64,000 nucleotides of DNA from Methylobacterium persicinum (GCF_022179525.1 NZ_BPQX01000001.1:1-64000); one strand, 5' to 3'. Shown: positions 44,515-53,047, numbered from the stretch's first letter. Program-made: numbers and translations. Notes: generated by a model from the sequence alone, not told the origin.

Positions 44515-44850
44515 TCACTTGGCGACCAGCTTCGCCTTCGCCTCCGGGTGGAAGTCGTCGAAGATGTCGTAGCTGCCGGCATCCAGGGTGCGGAACACGA
44601 TGGCCGACGTGGAGCCCGCGGCGAGGGCCTTCTCGCGCTTCAGTTCCAGGCTCTCGAACTCCACCGGCGACTGGCCGGTGTTGGAAATTTCGAGCTTGAA
44701 GCGGGTGTTGGCCGGCACCTCGATGGTCGCGGGCAGGATCACCCCGTCCCGCATCTCCACCTTGATCACCGGCATGTCGTCGGCGCGAGCGGCCGCCCCC
44801 GTCGAGAGCAGGAGGAGGGCGGCAAGGGCGAGGCGGCGGGGCGCGGTCAC
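44515..44850 (-). CDS. ftrB: cupredoxin-like periplasmic iron-uptake protein (FtrB type)
   Basis: 111 residues: signal peptide cleaved near ARA-DDM, then a compact cupredoxin fold with VEMRDGVILPATIEVPANTRFKLEISNTGQSPVEFESLELKRE and the SYDIFDDFHPEAKAKL end. The set fits the EfeO/FtrB cupredoxin family, thought to oxidise Fe(II) in the periplasm using copper. It lies 13 nt after the P19-like gene in the same operon. Confidence 0.9.
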   Translation of the reverse strand: MTAPRRLALAALLLLSTGAAARADDMPVIKVEMRDGVILPATIEVPANTRFKLEISNTGQSPVEFESLELKREKALAAGSTSAIVFRTLDAGSYDIFDDFHPEAKAKLVAK

Positions 44851-44863
44851 GGCGTGCGGTTCC

Positions 44864-45421
44864 TCAGTAGGATCCCTTCTTGCCGGTGCCGGCGAAGGTG
44901 AAGTCCTGGGTCATGTCGAAGGGCTCGAACCAGGGTCCGACGCCGGTCTCCTTGTCGACGTGGCGGCCGAAATGGCTGCCCTTGCCGGGGGGAGCGACGA
45001 AGACGGTGAGCCGGTAGCGGCCGGGGCCGAAGAGCTTGACGTTGTCGCCGTAATGCGGCCCGTCGTTGGCCACCATCGGCATCAGCGCCCCCTCGGCCTT
45101 CTGGTCCGTCGGCTTGTCGCCATCGAGCTTCACCACCGTGAAGCGCACCGCCAGGGCTGGCACGAAGTCTCCCTCGGCGAAGCCGTTGCGGTTGTCCTTG
45201 GCAGCGCGGATATCGGTCTCAAGGTGGATGTCCGACTGGGCAGCCGGACGCATCATGTCCGGCGGATCCATCTCGATGGGCTGGAGATAGACGGCGGCGA
45301 CCTCCAGGCCGTTCTTGGTCATGTGCGGGCCGATCGGCACTTCCTTGGCCGACGCCGCCGCGACGGCGAACAGCAGCGCGGGAGCGGCAAGGGCGAGTCG
45401 GAGGGAGGCGATGGCTGACAT
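44864..45421 (-). CDS. ftrA: P19-type periplasmic iron-binding protein (FtrA type)
   Basis: 185 residues from the ATG at 45421; an upstream in-frame extension has no signal peptide and is less likely. The signal peptide MSAIASLRLALAAPALLFAVAAASA leads into EVPIGPHMTKNGLEVAAVYLQPIEMDPP, the P19/Tpd iron-binding fold with its His and Met ligands (GPHM, HLETDIRA, HYGDNVKL, GRHVDKETG). P19 proteins bind iron and copper in the periplasm and feed FTR1-type permeases. It is the first gene of the ftrABDC operon. An Irr-box-like site lies upstream of it. Confidence 0.93.
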   Translation of the reverse strand: MSAIASLRLALAAPALLFAVAAASAKEVPIGPHMTKNGLEVAAVYLQPIEMDPPDMMRPAAQSDIHLETDIRAAKDNRNGFAEGDFVPALAVRFTVVKLDGDKPTDQKAEGALMPMVANDGPHYGDNVKLFGPGRYRLTVFVAPPGKGSHFGRHVDKETGVGPWFEPFDMTQDFTFAGTGKKGSY

Positions 45422-45479
45422 GGCCTCGCCACATAAGCCGACCCGCGCGAAGTTCAAAGACCCTATCGCGTACAAAAAA

Positions 45480-45496
45480 ATCATAACAGTTCTAAA
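45480..45496 (-). promoter_or_regulatory. candidate iron control element (Irr box) before ftrA
   Basis: ATCATAACAGTTCTAAA lies 59-75 nt upstream of the ftrA start codon in an AT-rich patch. The right half is a perfect match to the Irr half-site TTCTAAA, and four of seven left-half bases match the consensus TTTAGAA-N3-TTCTAAA. Irr is the usual iron regulator in Hyphomicrobiales. The fit is partial, so this is a candidate only. Confidence 0.4.
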
Positions 45497-45750
45497 GAAG
45501 GCGGGCCCCGGAAGTTATCGACAACGATGGATTAGAATTGCTCAAGAATTGTGTGCTTGCCGACACGTGAATAGCCGTTATCCCATCCCTGTGGCATGCC
45601 GTCACTAGAAGCGTGGCCTTGCCTGGGGATGATGGGCAAGCGTCACCGCACCGTCGTACGAATGGGACGATGCTGCCAGCGGGGAATGAGGGACCCTGCC
45701 GGCGCCTTCGCCCTTGCGGTCATCCAACGGTGACGCTAGGAACGTCGATT

Positions 45751-45764
45751 ATAGCAAATGCTAT
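45751..45764 (+). promoter_or_regulatory. palindrome ATAGCAAATGCTAT before the porin gene
   Basis: A 6-bp perfect inverted repeat with a 2-nt centre, followed by ATATC. It lies 24 nt before the preferred porin start at 45788 and overlaps the alternative start at 45758, so the latter is unlikely. It may be an operator or part of the promoter. Confidence 0.35.
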
Positions 45765-45787
45765 ATCTTTTGAATCGAAGGGCGGGC

Positions 45788-47926
45788 ATGCAGGGCGCGA
45801 CCACATCCCTGGCGGGTAGCCACGGCCTGATGGTTCGCCTCATGCTGGGGGCCGCCCTCGTCGGCCAGGTAAGCCCCCGGGCCGCCTCAGCCGCCGACCT
45901 TGCTGCGGCAGCGCCCGCCCCGGCTGCGTCCTACACCGACTGGTCGGGGCCGTATCTCGGCCTGGAGGGCAGCGCGAGCGGTTCCTACGGCGCGTATGAG
46001 TTCGGCCCCTCCACGGTGGGGGGACGCCCGGTCCCGGCCTTCAAGAGCGGCGATTCGACAGGCCGCAGCGACCGGGGCCGCGACGCGACCACGGCGGTCG
46101 GCGGCGCCTATGCCGGCTGGAACTGGCAGAGCGGGCCCTGGCTCTACGGCATCGAGGCCGCCCTCGACGCGGCCAACCTGAAGCGGCCGGTTCCCTCCAC
46201 CATCGCCGGCTTCGGCTATCAGGCGGTGGACCCGGCCTTCGACATCATTCGTGCCAAGACCGACGTCTACGGCACCCTTCGGGCCCGGCTGGGCTACAGC
46301 TTCGACCGCTACCTCGTCTACGCCACCTTCGGCCTCGCGGGGGCCAACGCCCGGGTGCTCGCCAACTACCCCGACCTCGGCACGGGGGGCCTCGTCACGG
46401 CGAAGGCCGACCTCGGCTATCTCGGCTTCACCCTCGGCGCGGGCGTGCAATACGCCATCACCGAGAACCTCGCGCTCGGCCTCGACTACCGTTACGTCGA
46501 CCTCGGCGGGAGCGGTCGCTTCTCCCTCGGCAGCGTGCCCGGCCTCGGCCCGGTGACGAGCCGGGCGAGCTTCACCTCCAACCAGATGTTCCTGCGGCTG
46601 ATGTGGTTTCCGGGCGGACTGACCGTGCCGCCGGATCCGGACGAGACCGCCCCCCACGACCCCGACAACGGCGACACCGGCCGCTACTCCCTGCACGGAC
46701 AGACCACCCTGATCGCGCAAGGGGTGCCAGGCTTCCGCTCCCCCTATATCGGCGACCAGAGCCTGATCCCCCATCAGGCCCGCCAGACCACGACGGCGAC
46801 GATCTTCCTCGGCTTCAAGCTCGCCGAGGGCACAGAGCTCTATTACAACCCGGAATTCAGCCAGGGCTTCGGCCTGTCGCGGACGCTGGGCGTCGCGGGC
46901 TTCGTCAACGGCGAGGCGCAGAAGGCCGGCGCCCCGTTCCCGAAGCTCCGCTCCAACCGCTACTACATCAAGCAGACGATCGGGCTCGGCGGCGAGACCG
47001 TCGAGGTGCCGGACGGGCCGAACCAGGTGGCGACCCGCTACGATTCCGAGCGCATCACCCTCATCGCCGGCAAGTTCGCCCTCGGGGACTTCTTCGACGG
47101 CAACGTCTACGCTCACGACCCGCGGGTCGACTTCTTCAACTGGTCCCTCTGGGGCTCGTCGGCCTGGGATTTCCCGGCCAACCTCCCCGGTTTCACGCAG
47201 GGCGTCTACGCCGAGTACAACCGGCCCGAATTCGCCGTGCGCGCCGCCTACACCCAGGTGCCCAAGCAGCCCTCCAGCGACGTCCTGGACCCGCGGGTGT
47301 TCGAGCGGGCCGGGCTCAACATCGAGTTCGAGGAGCGCCATGTGCTGCCGATCCTCGACCAGCCGGGCAAGGTGCGCATCGGCCTGTTCTCGAACGAGGG
47401 CAACTCGGCCAACTACCGCGACATCGTCACCCTCACCCAGCTCGGAGTGTTCGATGACATCAACGACGCCGCGGCGGCGACCCGACGCCCCCGGCGCAAG
47501 AGCGGCGGCTACATCAACCTGGAGCAGGCCCTCACGCCGGAACTCGGCCTGTTCGCCCGGGCGAGCCTCGGGGACGGGCGCAACGAGAACATCTCTTTCA
47601 CCGACATCGACCAGAGCTTTTCCGGCGGCCTCTCCCTGAAGGGCAAAGCCTGGGACCGTCCGGACGACACGATCGGCCTCGGCGCCGCGATGAACGGCCT
47701 CTCGCCCTCCCACCGGGCCGCCTTCGCCAACGGCTATTACGGCCTGCTGATCGGCGACGGCCAGCTCCGCTACGGCACCGAGCGGGCGCTCGAGACCTAT
47801 TACGCCATGAACCTCACGAAGTTCGTGACCCTGACCTTCGATTACCAGTTCATCGACAACCCCGGATACAACCGCGACCGCGGCCCGGCGCACTTCTTCG
47901 CCTCGCGATTGCACGCGGATTTCTGA
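45788..47926 (+). CDS. double-barrel outer-membrane porin: RopB/Omp25-type domain fused to OprB-type porin
   Basis: 712 residues from the ATG at 45788; ATG 45830 would also give a normal signal peptide (MVRLMLGAALVGQVSPRAASA) and 45758 lies inside a palindrome. After the signal comes YTDWSGPYLGLEGSASG and an eight-stranded barrel of the RopB/Omp25 type (DLGYLGFTLGAGVQYAI...LALGLDYRYVDLG) to about residue 260. A PDPDETAPHDPDNGD linker leads to an OprB-family carbohydrate porin of about 420 residues (YSLHGQTTLIAQG, GFGLSRTLGVAGFVNGEAQKAG, KFALGDFFDGN, GLLIGDGQLRYG, TFDYQFIDNPGYNRDRGP). OprB takes up sugars. The two families usually occur as separate proteins, so this fusion is unusual. It is a single gene with its own promoter region. 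Confidence 0.9.
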   Translation: MQGATTSLAGSHGLMVRLMLGAALVGQVSPRAASAADLAAAAPAPAASYTDWSGPYLGLEGSASGSYGAYEFGPSTVGGRPVPAFKSGDSTGRSDRGRDATTAVGGAYAGWNWQSGPWLYGIEAALDAANLKRPVPSTIAGFGYQAVDPAFDIIRAKTDVYGTLRARLGYSFDRYLVYATFGLAGANARVLANYPDLGTGGLVTAKADLGYLGFTLGAGVQYAITENLALGLDYRYVDLGGSGRFSLGSVPGLGPVTSRASFTSNQMFLRLMWFPGGLTVPPDPDETAPHDPDNGDTGRYSLHGQTTLIAQGVPGFRSPYIGDQSLIPHQARQTTTATIFLGFKLAEGTELYYNPEFSQGFGLSRTLGVAGFVNGEAQKAGAPFPKLRSNRYYIKQTIGLGGETVEVPDGPNQVATRYDSERITLIAGKFALGDFFDGNVYAHDPRVDFFNWSLWGSSAWDFPANLPGFTQGVYAEYNRPEFAVRAAYTQVPKQPSSDVLDPRVFERAGLNIEFEERHVLPILDQPGKVRIGLFSNEGNSANYRDIVTLTQLGVFDDINDAAAATRRPRRKSGGYINLEQALTPELGLFARASLGDGRNENISFTDIDQSFSGGLSLKGKAWDRPDDTIGLGAAMNGLSPSHRAAFANGYYGLLIGDGQLRYGTERALETYYAMNLTKFVTLTFDYQFIDNPGYNRDRGPAHFFASRLHADF

Positions 47927-48010
47927 GCGGAGTGATCGCCGCCGTGACAGAAGGCGGTTTGACTGCCATTATACTCGAGCGATTGAGCAATCCGCATTGC
48001 GAGGGCCACG

Positions 48011-48262
48011 ATGCCGCAACGCCGGACGATCCAGGTGGCGGAGGACGGGAGGATGAACCTCCCGGCCGACATCCGTCGCGTCCTGGGCCTGAGCGGCGCC
48101 GGCCGGATCATCCTGATGCAGGACGAAGACGGGATCCATCTGACGACGGCCGCGGATTCCCTGCGGCGCGTCCGCGAGCTGGCCGCCCCGTTCCGCCGGG
48201 GCTCCGGCTCGGTCGTGGATGAGTTCATCGCCGAGCGCCGTGCCGACAGTGGCGAGGACTGA
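48011..48262 (+). CDS. vapB: AbrB/MazE-like antitoxin (VapB type)
   Basis: 83 residues. The N-terminal swapped-hairpin DNA-binding fold is seen in QVAEDGRMNLPADIRRVLGLSGAGRIILMQDEDGIHL, and the C-terminal helix (VVDEFIAERRADSGED) is the part expected to wrap the toxin. It precedes a PIN-domain gene by 10 nt. Together they make a VapBC toxin-antitoxin pair; VapB should also repress the pair. Confidence 0.88.
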   Translation: MPQRRTIQVAEDGRMNLPADIRRVLGLSGAGRIILMQDEDGIHLTTAADSLRRVRELAAPFRRGSGSVVDEFIAERRADSGED

Positions 48263-48272
48263 GGACGCCACG

Positions 48273-48662
48273 GTGCCCGGCCCCGTGCTCGACGCCTCGG
48301 CAGTACTGGCTGCGAACTTCGACGAGGCCGGCTCCGACCCCGTGGCGGCGCATCTTCCGGGCGCAGCGATCTCGGCCGTCAACCTTGCCGAAGTGCTGGC
48401 GAAGCTCCGCGACCTCGGCATGCCGGACACCACGATTGCGGCGATCGTCGAAGGCCTTCAACTCACGATCCTGCCCTTCGAGGCCGCCCTTGCTGAAGAC
48501 AGCGCCCGTCTGCGCCCGTTGACGCGCCCCGCCGGCCTCTCCCTGGGAGATCGAGTCTGCCTTGCCACGGCGCGCCTGTGCGGGGTGCCGGCCCTCACCG
48601 CCGACAGGGCCGGGGCCCGCCCGCCGGCCGAGACGGAGGTGAGGATCGAGCTGGTGCGCTGA
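48273..48662 (+). CDS. vapC: PIN-domain toxin (VapC type)
   Basis: 129 residues from a GTG at 48273 that follows GAGGACGCCAC; a GTG at 48249 inside vapB is an alternative. The PIN ribonuclease acidic residues are present: D in LDASAVLA, E in NLAEVLAKL, D in LGDRVCLATA and D in LTADRA. VapC toxins cleave tRNA or rRNA and are neutralised by VapB. Start choice shifts the length by 8 residues. Confidence 0.88.
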   Translation: MPGPVLDASAVLAANFDEAGSDPVAAHLPGAAISAVNLAEVLAKLRDLGMPDTTIAAIVEGLQLTILPFEAALAEDSARLRPLTRPAGLSLGDRVCLATARLCGVPALTADRAGARPPAETEVRIELVR

Positions 48663-48673
48663 GCGCCGCCCCG

Positions 48674-49417
48674 TCACGCCTCCGCCATCGTCTCCCCGAA
48701 CACCGCCTCGAAGGCCGCGCGCAGCTGCATGTCGACCTCCGCCATGCTCACGGGCAGGCCGAGGTCCATGAGGCTCGTGACCCCATGCTCGCGCACGCCG
48801 CAGGGCACGATGCCGGCAAAATGGCCGAGGTCGGGCTCGACGTTGAGGCTGACCCCGTGGAAGCTCACCCAGCGGCGCACCCGGATGCCGATGGCCGCGA
48901 TCTTGTCCTCGACGCCCTCGCCCTTCTCCGGGCGCCGCACCCAGACGCCCACCCGGTCCTCCCGCCGTTCGGCGCGGACGTTGAACGCCTCCAGGGTCGC
49001 GATCAGCCACGCTTCCAGGCTCGCCACGTAGGCGCGCAGATCCGGACGGCGGCGGGTGAGATCGAGCATCACGTAGGCGACCCGCTGGCCGGGGCCATGA
49101 TACGTGTATTGCCCGCCCCGCCCGCTGGGATGGACCGGAAAGCGCCCGGGGCCGACGAGGTCCTCCGGCCGGGCCGAGGTGCCCGCCGTGTAGAGCGGCG
49201 GGTGCTCGAGGAGCCAGACGCATTCCGCCTCGCGCCCCGCCGCGATGGCGGCCGCCCGCGCCTCCATCCAGGCCACCGCCTCGTCGTAGCCGACACGTGC
49301 CTCGCTCACCCGCCATGCGACGGGGGGCGAGCCCGGCGAGGGAAGAAATGCGGCCGGAGCGACCGCAAGACGGGCGGCGTTTACCAAGACTTCACCTTCA
49401 TTCAGGAAGGATCTCAT
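48674..49417 (-). CDS. lipB: octanoyl-[ACP]:protein octanoyltransferase LipB
   Basis: 247 residues from an ATG at 49417. The start is uncertain: an ATG at 49423 and a TTG at 49387 are alternatives. The fliN-like gene starts at 49416 on the opposite strand, so the two 5' ends overlap. LipB motifs: [37 protein letters not shown] with the catalytic Cys/Lys pair in [20 protein letters not shown] (Lys, start of strand) and [18 protein letters not shown]. It transfers octanoyl from acyl carrier protein to lipoyl domains, the first step of lipoate synthesis. LipA is not adjacent. Confidence 0.94.
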   Translation of the reverse strand: MRSFLNEGEVLVNAARLAVAPAAFLPSPGSPPVAWRVSEARVGYDEAVAWMEARAAAIAAGREAECVWLLEHPPLYTAGTSARPEDLVGPGRFPVHPSGRGGQYTYHGPGQRVAYVMLDLTRRRPDLRAYVASLEAWLIATLEAFNVRAERREDRVGVWVRRPEKGEGVEDKIAAIGIRVRRWVSFHGVSLNVEPDLGHFAGIVPCGVREHGVTSLMDLGLPVSMAEVDMQLRAAFEAVFGETMAEA

Positions 49418-49760
49418 GATCATTCCGGTTAACGGTGGCAAGGTCAGTTTGGGCGTGGGCGTGTTCGAGACCCTCAAGGTCGATCTTACCGTCGTGCTCG
49501 GCCGGGCGCGAATGCCGCTGCACATGCTGCTGCGCATGGGACGCGGGGCGGTCATCGCCCTGGATGCCTCGGAATCCGACATGGTCGAGATCCTGGCCAA
49601 CGACCATCCCGTGGCCCGCGGCCAGATCGTCGTGACCGGCGACAAGATCTCCGTGGAGGTGACGGAGCTGATCCGGAAGGAAGTCGCGATCGTCGACCCG
49701 ACCGTGACCATCGGCGACGGGGCGGCGCCATTCCTCGACGAGACCGCGCTGACGAGCTGA
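49416..49760 (+). CDS. fliN: stand-alone FliN/SpoA-domain protein
   Basis: 114 residues. [29 protein letters not shown], then [27 protein letters not shown], is the SpoA fold of flagellar motor-switch proteins FliN/FliM. The start ATG has AGGAAGG eight nucleotides upstream. A first glance may suggest CsrA from the size, but the sequence is clearly SpoA. It sits alone, with no flagellar genes in the window, so it may be a second FliN copy or a repurposed SpoA protein. The gene symbol is by family. Confidence 0.8.
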   Translation: MIIPVNGGKVSLGVGVFETLKVDLTVVLGRARMPLHMLLRMGRGAVIALDASESDMVEILANDHPVARGQIVVTGDKISVEVTELIRKEVAIVDPTVTIGDGAAPFLDETALTS

Positions 49761-49885
49761 CGGGGCGGGACAACATTCGCTTGTCGGGGCGGGACCGATC
49801 TGTTATCGCCTGCCGCGCCGGACGAAACGGCGCCCTCCGGGGCGCGCGACGACGGTGTTCCGGACGGATTTCGGTCCTGTCCGAT

Positions 49886-49970
49886 GCGGCCATGGCGGAA
49901 TTGGTAGACGCGCTAGCTTGAGGTGCTAGTCCCGCGAGGGGTGGAGGTTCGAGTCCTCTTGGCCGCACCA
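49886..49970 (+). tRNA. tRNA-Leu (anticodon GAG)
   Basis: 85 nt including an encoded CCA. Acceptor stem GCGGCCA/TGGCCGC with discriminator A; D-arm GGCGGAATTGGTAGACGC; anticodon stem CTAGC/GCTAG with loop TTGAGGT (GAG at 49920-49922); a long variable arm of leucine class; T-arm GGAGGTTCGAGTCCTC. All pairings are good. Confidence 0.97.
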
Positions 49971-50512
49971 ACTGTTCTTCGAGCAACAGTCGGTGCATGA
50001 CGGTGGCGAGGCCGAGTGCGGCTTGCCCCAGTGATCGTTCCAGACAATCCGAGCTCGTGTCGCCGTGTCAGTCACGGTCGGACGCGGCGGGGATGCGCGA
50101 CGCCACCGCGCCGGGGGCCGGCCGGCAGTCGATGCACCATCACCCACACCGCACCATAGACAGCCACTGCATCCATTGCAGTAGAAGTCGCCACTTGTGC
50201 CGTTGGAAGACAGAGGCCGGGCGAAACGCCGCGGTGCATCACTGGTCATGCGGCGATGGCGAGCGGAATGGGCGCGGCGGCGCCACCGGCAATGCATGCG
50301 CCCTGCCCGAACTTGAAGCAGGCGGCGCCTGAATATCCTCAGCGACCCATTTGAACGTTGATAATTGAGTTAATTGGATCTCGACTCAGGCTCATGGCTT
50401 GATTTCATCAAAGTTTTTTTGCAAGCTTTGTCCTGACACCATTCCGGTTAAGCGGCGTCCCGCGCTGCAAAGGCGCGGATCTCAACCTCCAATCATCGAG
50501 ACCATTCTGTCC
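49971..50512. other. gene-poor region after tRNA-Leu
   Basis: About 540 bp without a convincing gene; open frames here have arginine/histidine/cysteine-rich products unlike real proteins. The first 20 bp (ACTGTTCTTCGAGCAACAGT) form a small hairpin that may end the tRNA transcript. The last 170 bp are AT-rich, with TTGATAATTGAGTTAATTGG and a run of 7-8 T, and probably hold the promoter of the next gene. No repeat of the tRNA 3' end, as expected of an integration site, is visible. Confidence 0.5.
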
Positions 50513-51031
50513 ATGCGCCACCCTCGCGTGCGGCGTCCGTTCAGCGTCGAATCCCGTGGAAGCAACCGCGAAAGCGGCTCCATCGCGATCCCGAAGCGGG
50601 TTCCGCCCTCGCCGCAGTCTCAGCCCCTGGCAGCCGCCAAGGCCGCCCGCCCCCTCTTCGACCCCTGGGCCGCCGTCACGGCACCGCCGGAGCCGGCAGC
50701 AGCAGCCCGGCGGATCCTCCCCAACATCATGACACCGCCCGAGCCGTCCACAGAGCCGGAAACCGAGGCCCCCGCCCGGGAGGAACCGTTGCCCCGGGTC
50801 CGCCGGGTGAAGGCCAAGGTCGTCGCGTCCCGTCCCGCCGCGTCCCGTCCTGCCGCTCCCCCGGAGCCCCCGGCCGCAGCCCCGCCCCGACCGCCCGCCC
50901 CCATCGAGCGCAAGACCGAGATCGCCGCGGCGCCCTCCCTTCGCATGCCACTGCGGGCCGACCGCACGGGCCGGGCCGCGCTCCCCGCCGGCCAGCGCTG
51001 GAAGGCCAGGCTCCCCCGGGCCTGCTGGTAG
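50513..51031 (+). CDS. hypothetical proline/alanine-rich protein
   Basis: 172 residues from the ATG at 50513 (MRHPRVRRPFSVESRG). The composition is dominated by Pro, Ala, Arg and Glu with basic ends (RRPFSVESRGSNRES; RWKARLPRACW), and there is no membrane segment or known domain. It looks intrinsically disordered. The nearest gene downstream is an aminotransferase 94 nt away on the same strand. I do not recognise a family. Confidence 0.55.
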   Translation: MRHPRVRRPFSVESRGSNRESGSIAIPKRVPPSPQSQPLAAAKAARPLFDPWAAVTAPPEPAAAARRILPNIMTPPEPSTEPETEAPAREEPLPRVRRVKAKVVASRPAASRPAAPPEPPAAAPPRPPAPIERKTEIAAAPSLRMPLRADRTGRAALPAGQRWKARLPRACW

Positions 51032-51125
51032 GAAAGCTCCCCTGACCGGGCCGGCGGATGACGGCCCGGTTGCGGTCCGGGACAAAACCCGGCACGCCCT
51101 GCCCGTGCGCGGGGAAGGTTCGCCC

Positions 51126-52346
51126 GTGACGAACGGGAGCCCCTCGCTGATGGATCGACCGGCCTGCTCGCCCGGGGCTCTCGACGTCTCCACCCTCCTG
51201 TCCCCGCGGATGCGCGGCATCCGCGCGAGCCAGATCGGCCTCGTCGCCGACCGCGGCCGGGACGATCCGGGGGTGGTGAAGCTGTGGATCGGCGAGGGCG
51301 ACCTTCCGACGCCGCCCTTCATCATCGAGGCCGCCCACCGGGCCATGCAGGCGGGGCACACCCGCTACGCCACGTCCCTCGGCCTGCCGCGCCTGCGGGA
51401 GGCGCTGGGGGCCTACCACGCGCGCCATTGGGGTGTGGAGATCCCGCCCGACCGCTTCACGGTCACGGCGGGGGGCATGAACGCGATCATGCAAGCGGCG
51501 CAGGCCCTCCTGGAGCCGGGCGACGAGATCGTCATCCCCTCCCCCGCCTGGCCGAACCTCGCCGAGGCGGTGCGGGTGACGGGCGGGGTGCCCGTGAGCG
51601 TGCCCTACCGGGTGGATGCGCAGGGTCGGTTTTCCCTGCCGCTGGCCGACATCGAGGCGGCCCTCACCCCGCGGACGCGGGTGATCATGGTGAACTCGCC
51701 CTCCAACCCCACGGGCTGGATCATGCCCCCGGACGAGATGGTGGCCCTGCGCGACCTCGCCCGGGCGCGGGGCCTGTGGATCCTCGCCGACGAGGTCTAC
51801 GCGCATTTCACCTATGGGGGAGCCATCGCCCCGTCCTTCCTGCAGATCTGCACGGAGCACGACCGGCTGATCGTCGCCAACACCTTCTCGAAGAACTGGG
51901 CCATGACCGGCTGGCGGGCCGGCTGGCTGATCTATCCGAAGGGCCTCGACGGGACCTTCGCCAAGCTCGGCCAGTACAACACCACGTCGATCCCGACCTT
52001 CGTGCAGCACGCCGCCGTCACCGCCCTCGACGAGGGGGACGGATTCATCCGCACCATGGTGGAGCGTTGCGGCGTGGCCAGGACGATCCTCATCGAGGGC
52101 CTGTCGCGGTTGCCCGGCGCGGCCGTCGCCCCGCCGGACGGGGCCTTCTACCTGATGGCCCGGCTGGTGGAGGACGAGGCGAGCCTTCCCCTCGCCTTCC
52201 GGCTCCTCGAGGAGGCGAAGGTCGGGGTCGCGCCGGGCACCGCCTTCGGCCCGGAAGGCGAGGGCTTCGTGCGGATCTGCTACGCGATCAGCCCCGAGCT
52301 CGCGCAGGAGGCCGTGCGGCGTCTCACCGCCGTCCTCGGGCGCTGA
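51126..52346 (+). CDS. PLP-dependent aminotransferase (class I/II)
   Basis: 406 residues from a GTG at 51126 preceded by GGGGAAGG with 7-nt spacing; GTG 51105 and ATG 51150 are alternatives. Fold-type I motifs: KLWIGEGDLPTPPFI, YATSLGLPRLREALG, NSPSNPTGWI, the PLP-ring Asp in ILADEVYAHF and the lysine in TFSKNWAMTGWRAGWL. It resembles aspartate/aromatic or alanine-type aminotransferases of the AspC group; the substrate cannot be fixed from sequence. It converges with the DUF2269-like gene. Confidence 0.9.
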   Translation: MTNGSPSLMDRPACSPGALDVSTLLSPRMRGIRASQIGLVADRGRDDPGVVKLWIGEGDLPTPPFIIEAAHRAMQAGHTRYATSLGLPRLREALGAYHARHWGVEIPPDRFTVTAGGMNAIMQAAQALLEPGDEIVIPSPAWPNLAEAVRVTGGVPVSVPYRVDAQGRFSLPLADIEAALTPRTRVIMVNSPSNPTGWIMPPDEMVALRDLARARGLWILADEVYAHFTYGGAIAPSFLQICTEHDRLIVANTFSKNWAMTGWRAGWLIYPKGLDGTFAKLGQYNTTSIPTFVQHAAVTALDEGDGFIRTMVERCGVARTILIEGLSRLPGAAVAPPDGAFYLMARLVEDEASLPLAFRLLEEAKVGVAPGTAFGPEGEGFVRICYAISPELAQEAVRRLTAVLGR

Positions 52347-52350
52347 CGCC

Positions 52351-52833
52351 TCAGGTCGCGGGCAGGCGCAGCACCCGGGGGCGCCAGATCCCCAGGGCCA
52401 CGTTGGCCGTCGCCACGGCCAGCAGCACCCAGAGGGTGTTGCGCTCCGGCCCAAGGGTGACCGCGAGGGCCGCCGGATCGAGCTTTCCGGCCAGCGCGGC
52501 GGCGCTCATGGCGGCCTCCCGTTGCATCGGGCCCTGGATGTAGACGAACCCGCCCTCGAACATCAGCACGCCCGTGGCGAGTTTCAGCCACGCCCAGCCC
52601 GCGACCCGGTAGACGGGGTGGAGGGCCATGGCCAGGAGGCCGGCGACGAGCACCAGGGCGAGGGAGGGCAGGAAGATCCAGGTCGCCACCGCGCCCATGG
52701 CCCCGCGGATGAGAGCGTAGCCGGCAAGGGACGACGGCGGCGGCGCCACGGAAAACAGCACCAGCATGGCAGCCATGGCGCCCATCAGGCCGATGGAGCC
52801 CATCGTGTGCAGGAACTTGAGCAGCCGCCGCAT
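52351..52833 (-). CDS. DUF2269-like inner-membrane protein
   Basis: 160 residues with about four membrane segments. It starts [18 protein letters not shown], the pattern of DUF2269 proteins, and has the [11 protein letters not shown] loop near the third segment. Function unknown. It converges with the aminotransferase gene and is separated from ftsK by repeat B3, on the same strand as ftsK. Confidence 0.82.
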   Translation of the reverse strand: MRRLLKFLHTMGSIGLMGAMAAMLVLFSVAPPPSSLAGYALIRGAMGAVATWIFLPSLALVLVAGLLAMALHPVYRVAGWAWLKLATGVLMFEGGFVYIQGPMQREAAMSAAALAGKLDPAALAVTLGPERNTLWVLLAVATANVALGIWRPRVLRLPAT

Positions 52834-52911
52834 GGAATCCGGCTCCGGTGGTCGTGCTCACATAGGGGAAGGAGGCCAGCCGGCAAACGGCCTGCGGCCA
52901 CCCCCACCACC

Positions 52912-53001
52912 GTCTTTGCGAGCGGAGCGAAGCAATCCAGGGATGCGCCGCGTCCTGAGAGGGCCCGCTGCTCTGGGTTGCTTCGCTGCGCTCGCAAGGA
53001 C
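52912..53001. repeat. dispersed palindromic repeat, copy B3
   Basis: About 90 bp with arms GTCTTTGCGAGCGGAGCGAA/GCAATCC and the inverted TTGCTTCGCTGCGCTCGCAAGGAC. It lies between ftsK (stop 53048) and the DUF2269-like gene (start 52833), both on the minus strand. It may terminate ftsK transcription. Confidence 0.85.
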
Positions 53002-53047
53002 GGAGCGGGAGGGGCCAGGACGGTGCAAACCGGGAGGGCCCGCGCCC

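Larger units (their letters stand above)
45422..45787. other. divergent regulatory region between ftrA and the porin gene
   Basis: About 365 bp and less GC-rich than the genes. Besides the Irr-like site it holds a direct repeat AGAATTG-N4-AGAATTG at about 45533-45550 and the palindrome ATAGCAAATGCTAT at 45751-45764. I find no small gene. Confidence 0.5.

Noticed and set aside
49416-49760. CsrA-like reading of the small gene beside lipB
   Set aside because: The size and location suggested CsrA, but [23 protein letters not shown] and the ARGQIVV strand are SpoA/FliN, not CsrA.
49997-50332. Frames after the tRNA on either strand
   Set aside because: Cys/His/Arg/Ser-rich products, no ribosome-binding site and no similarity to any family I know.
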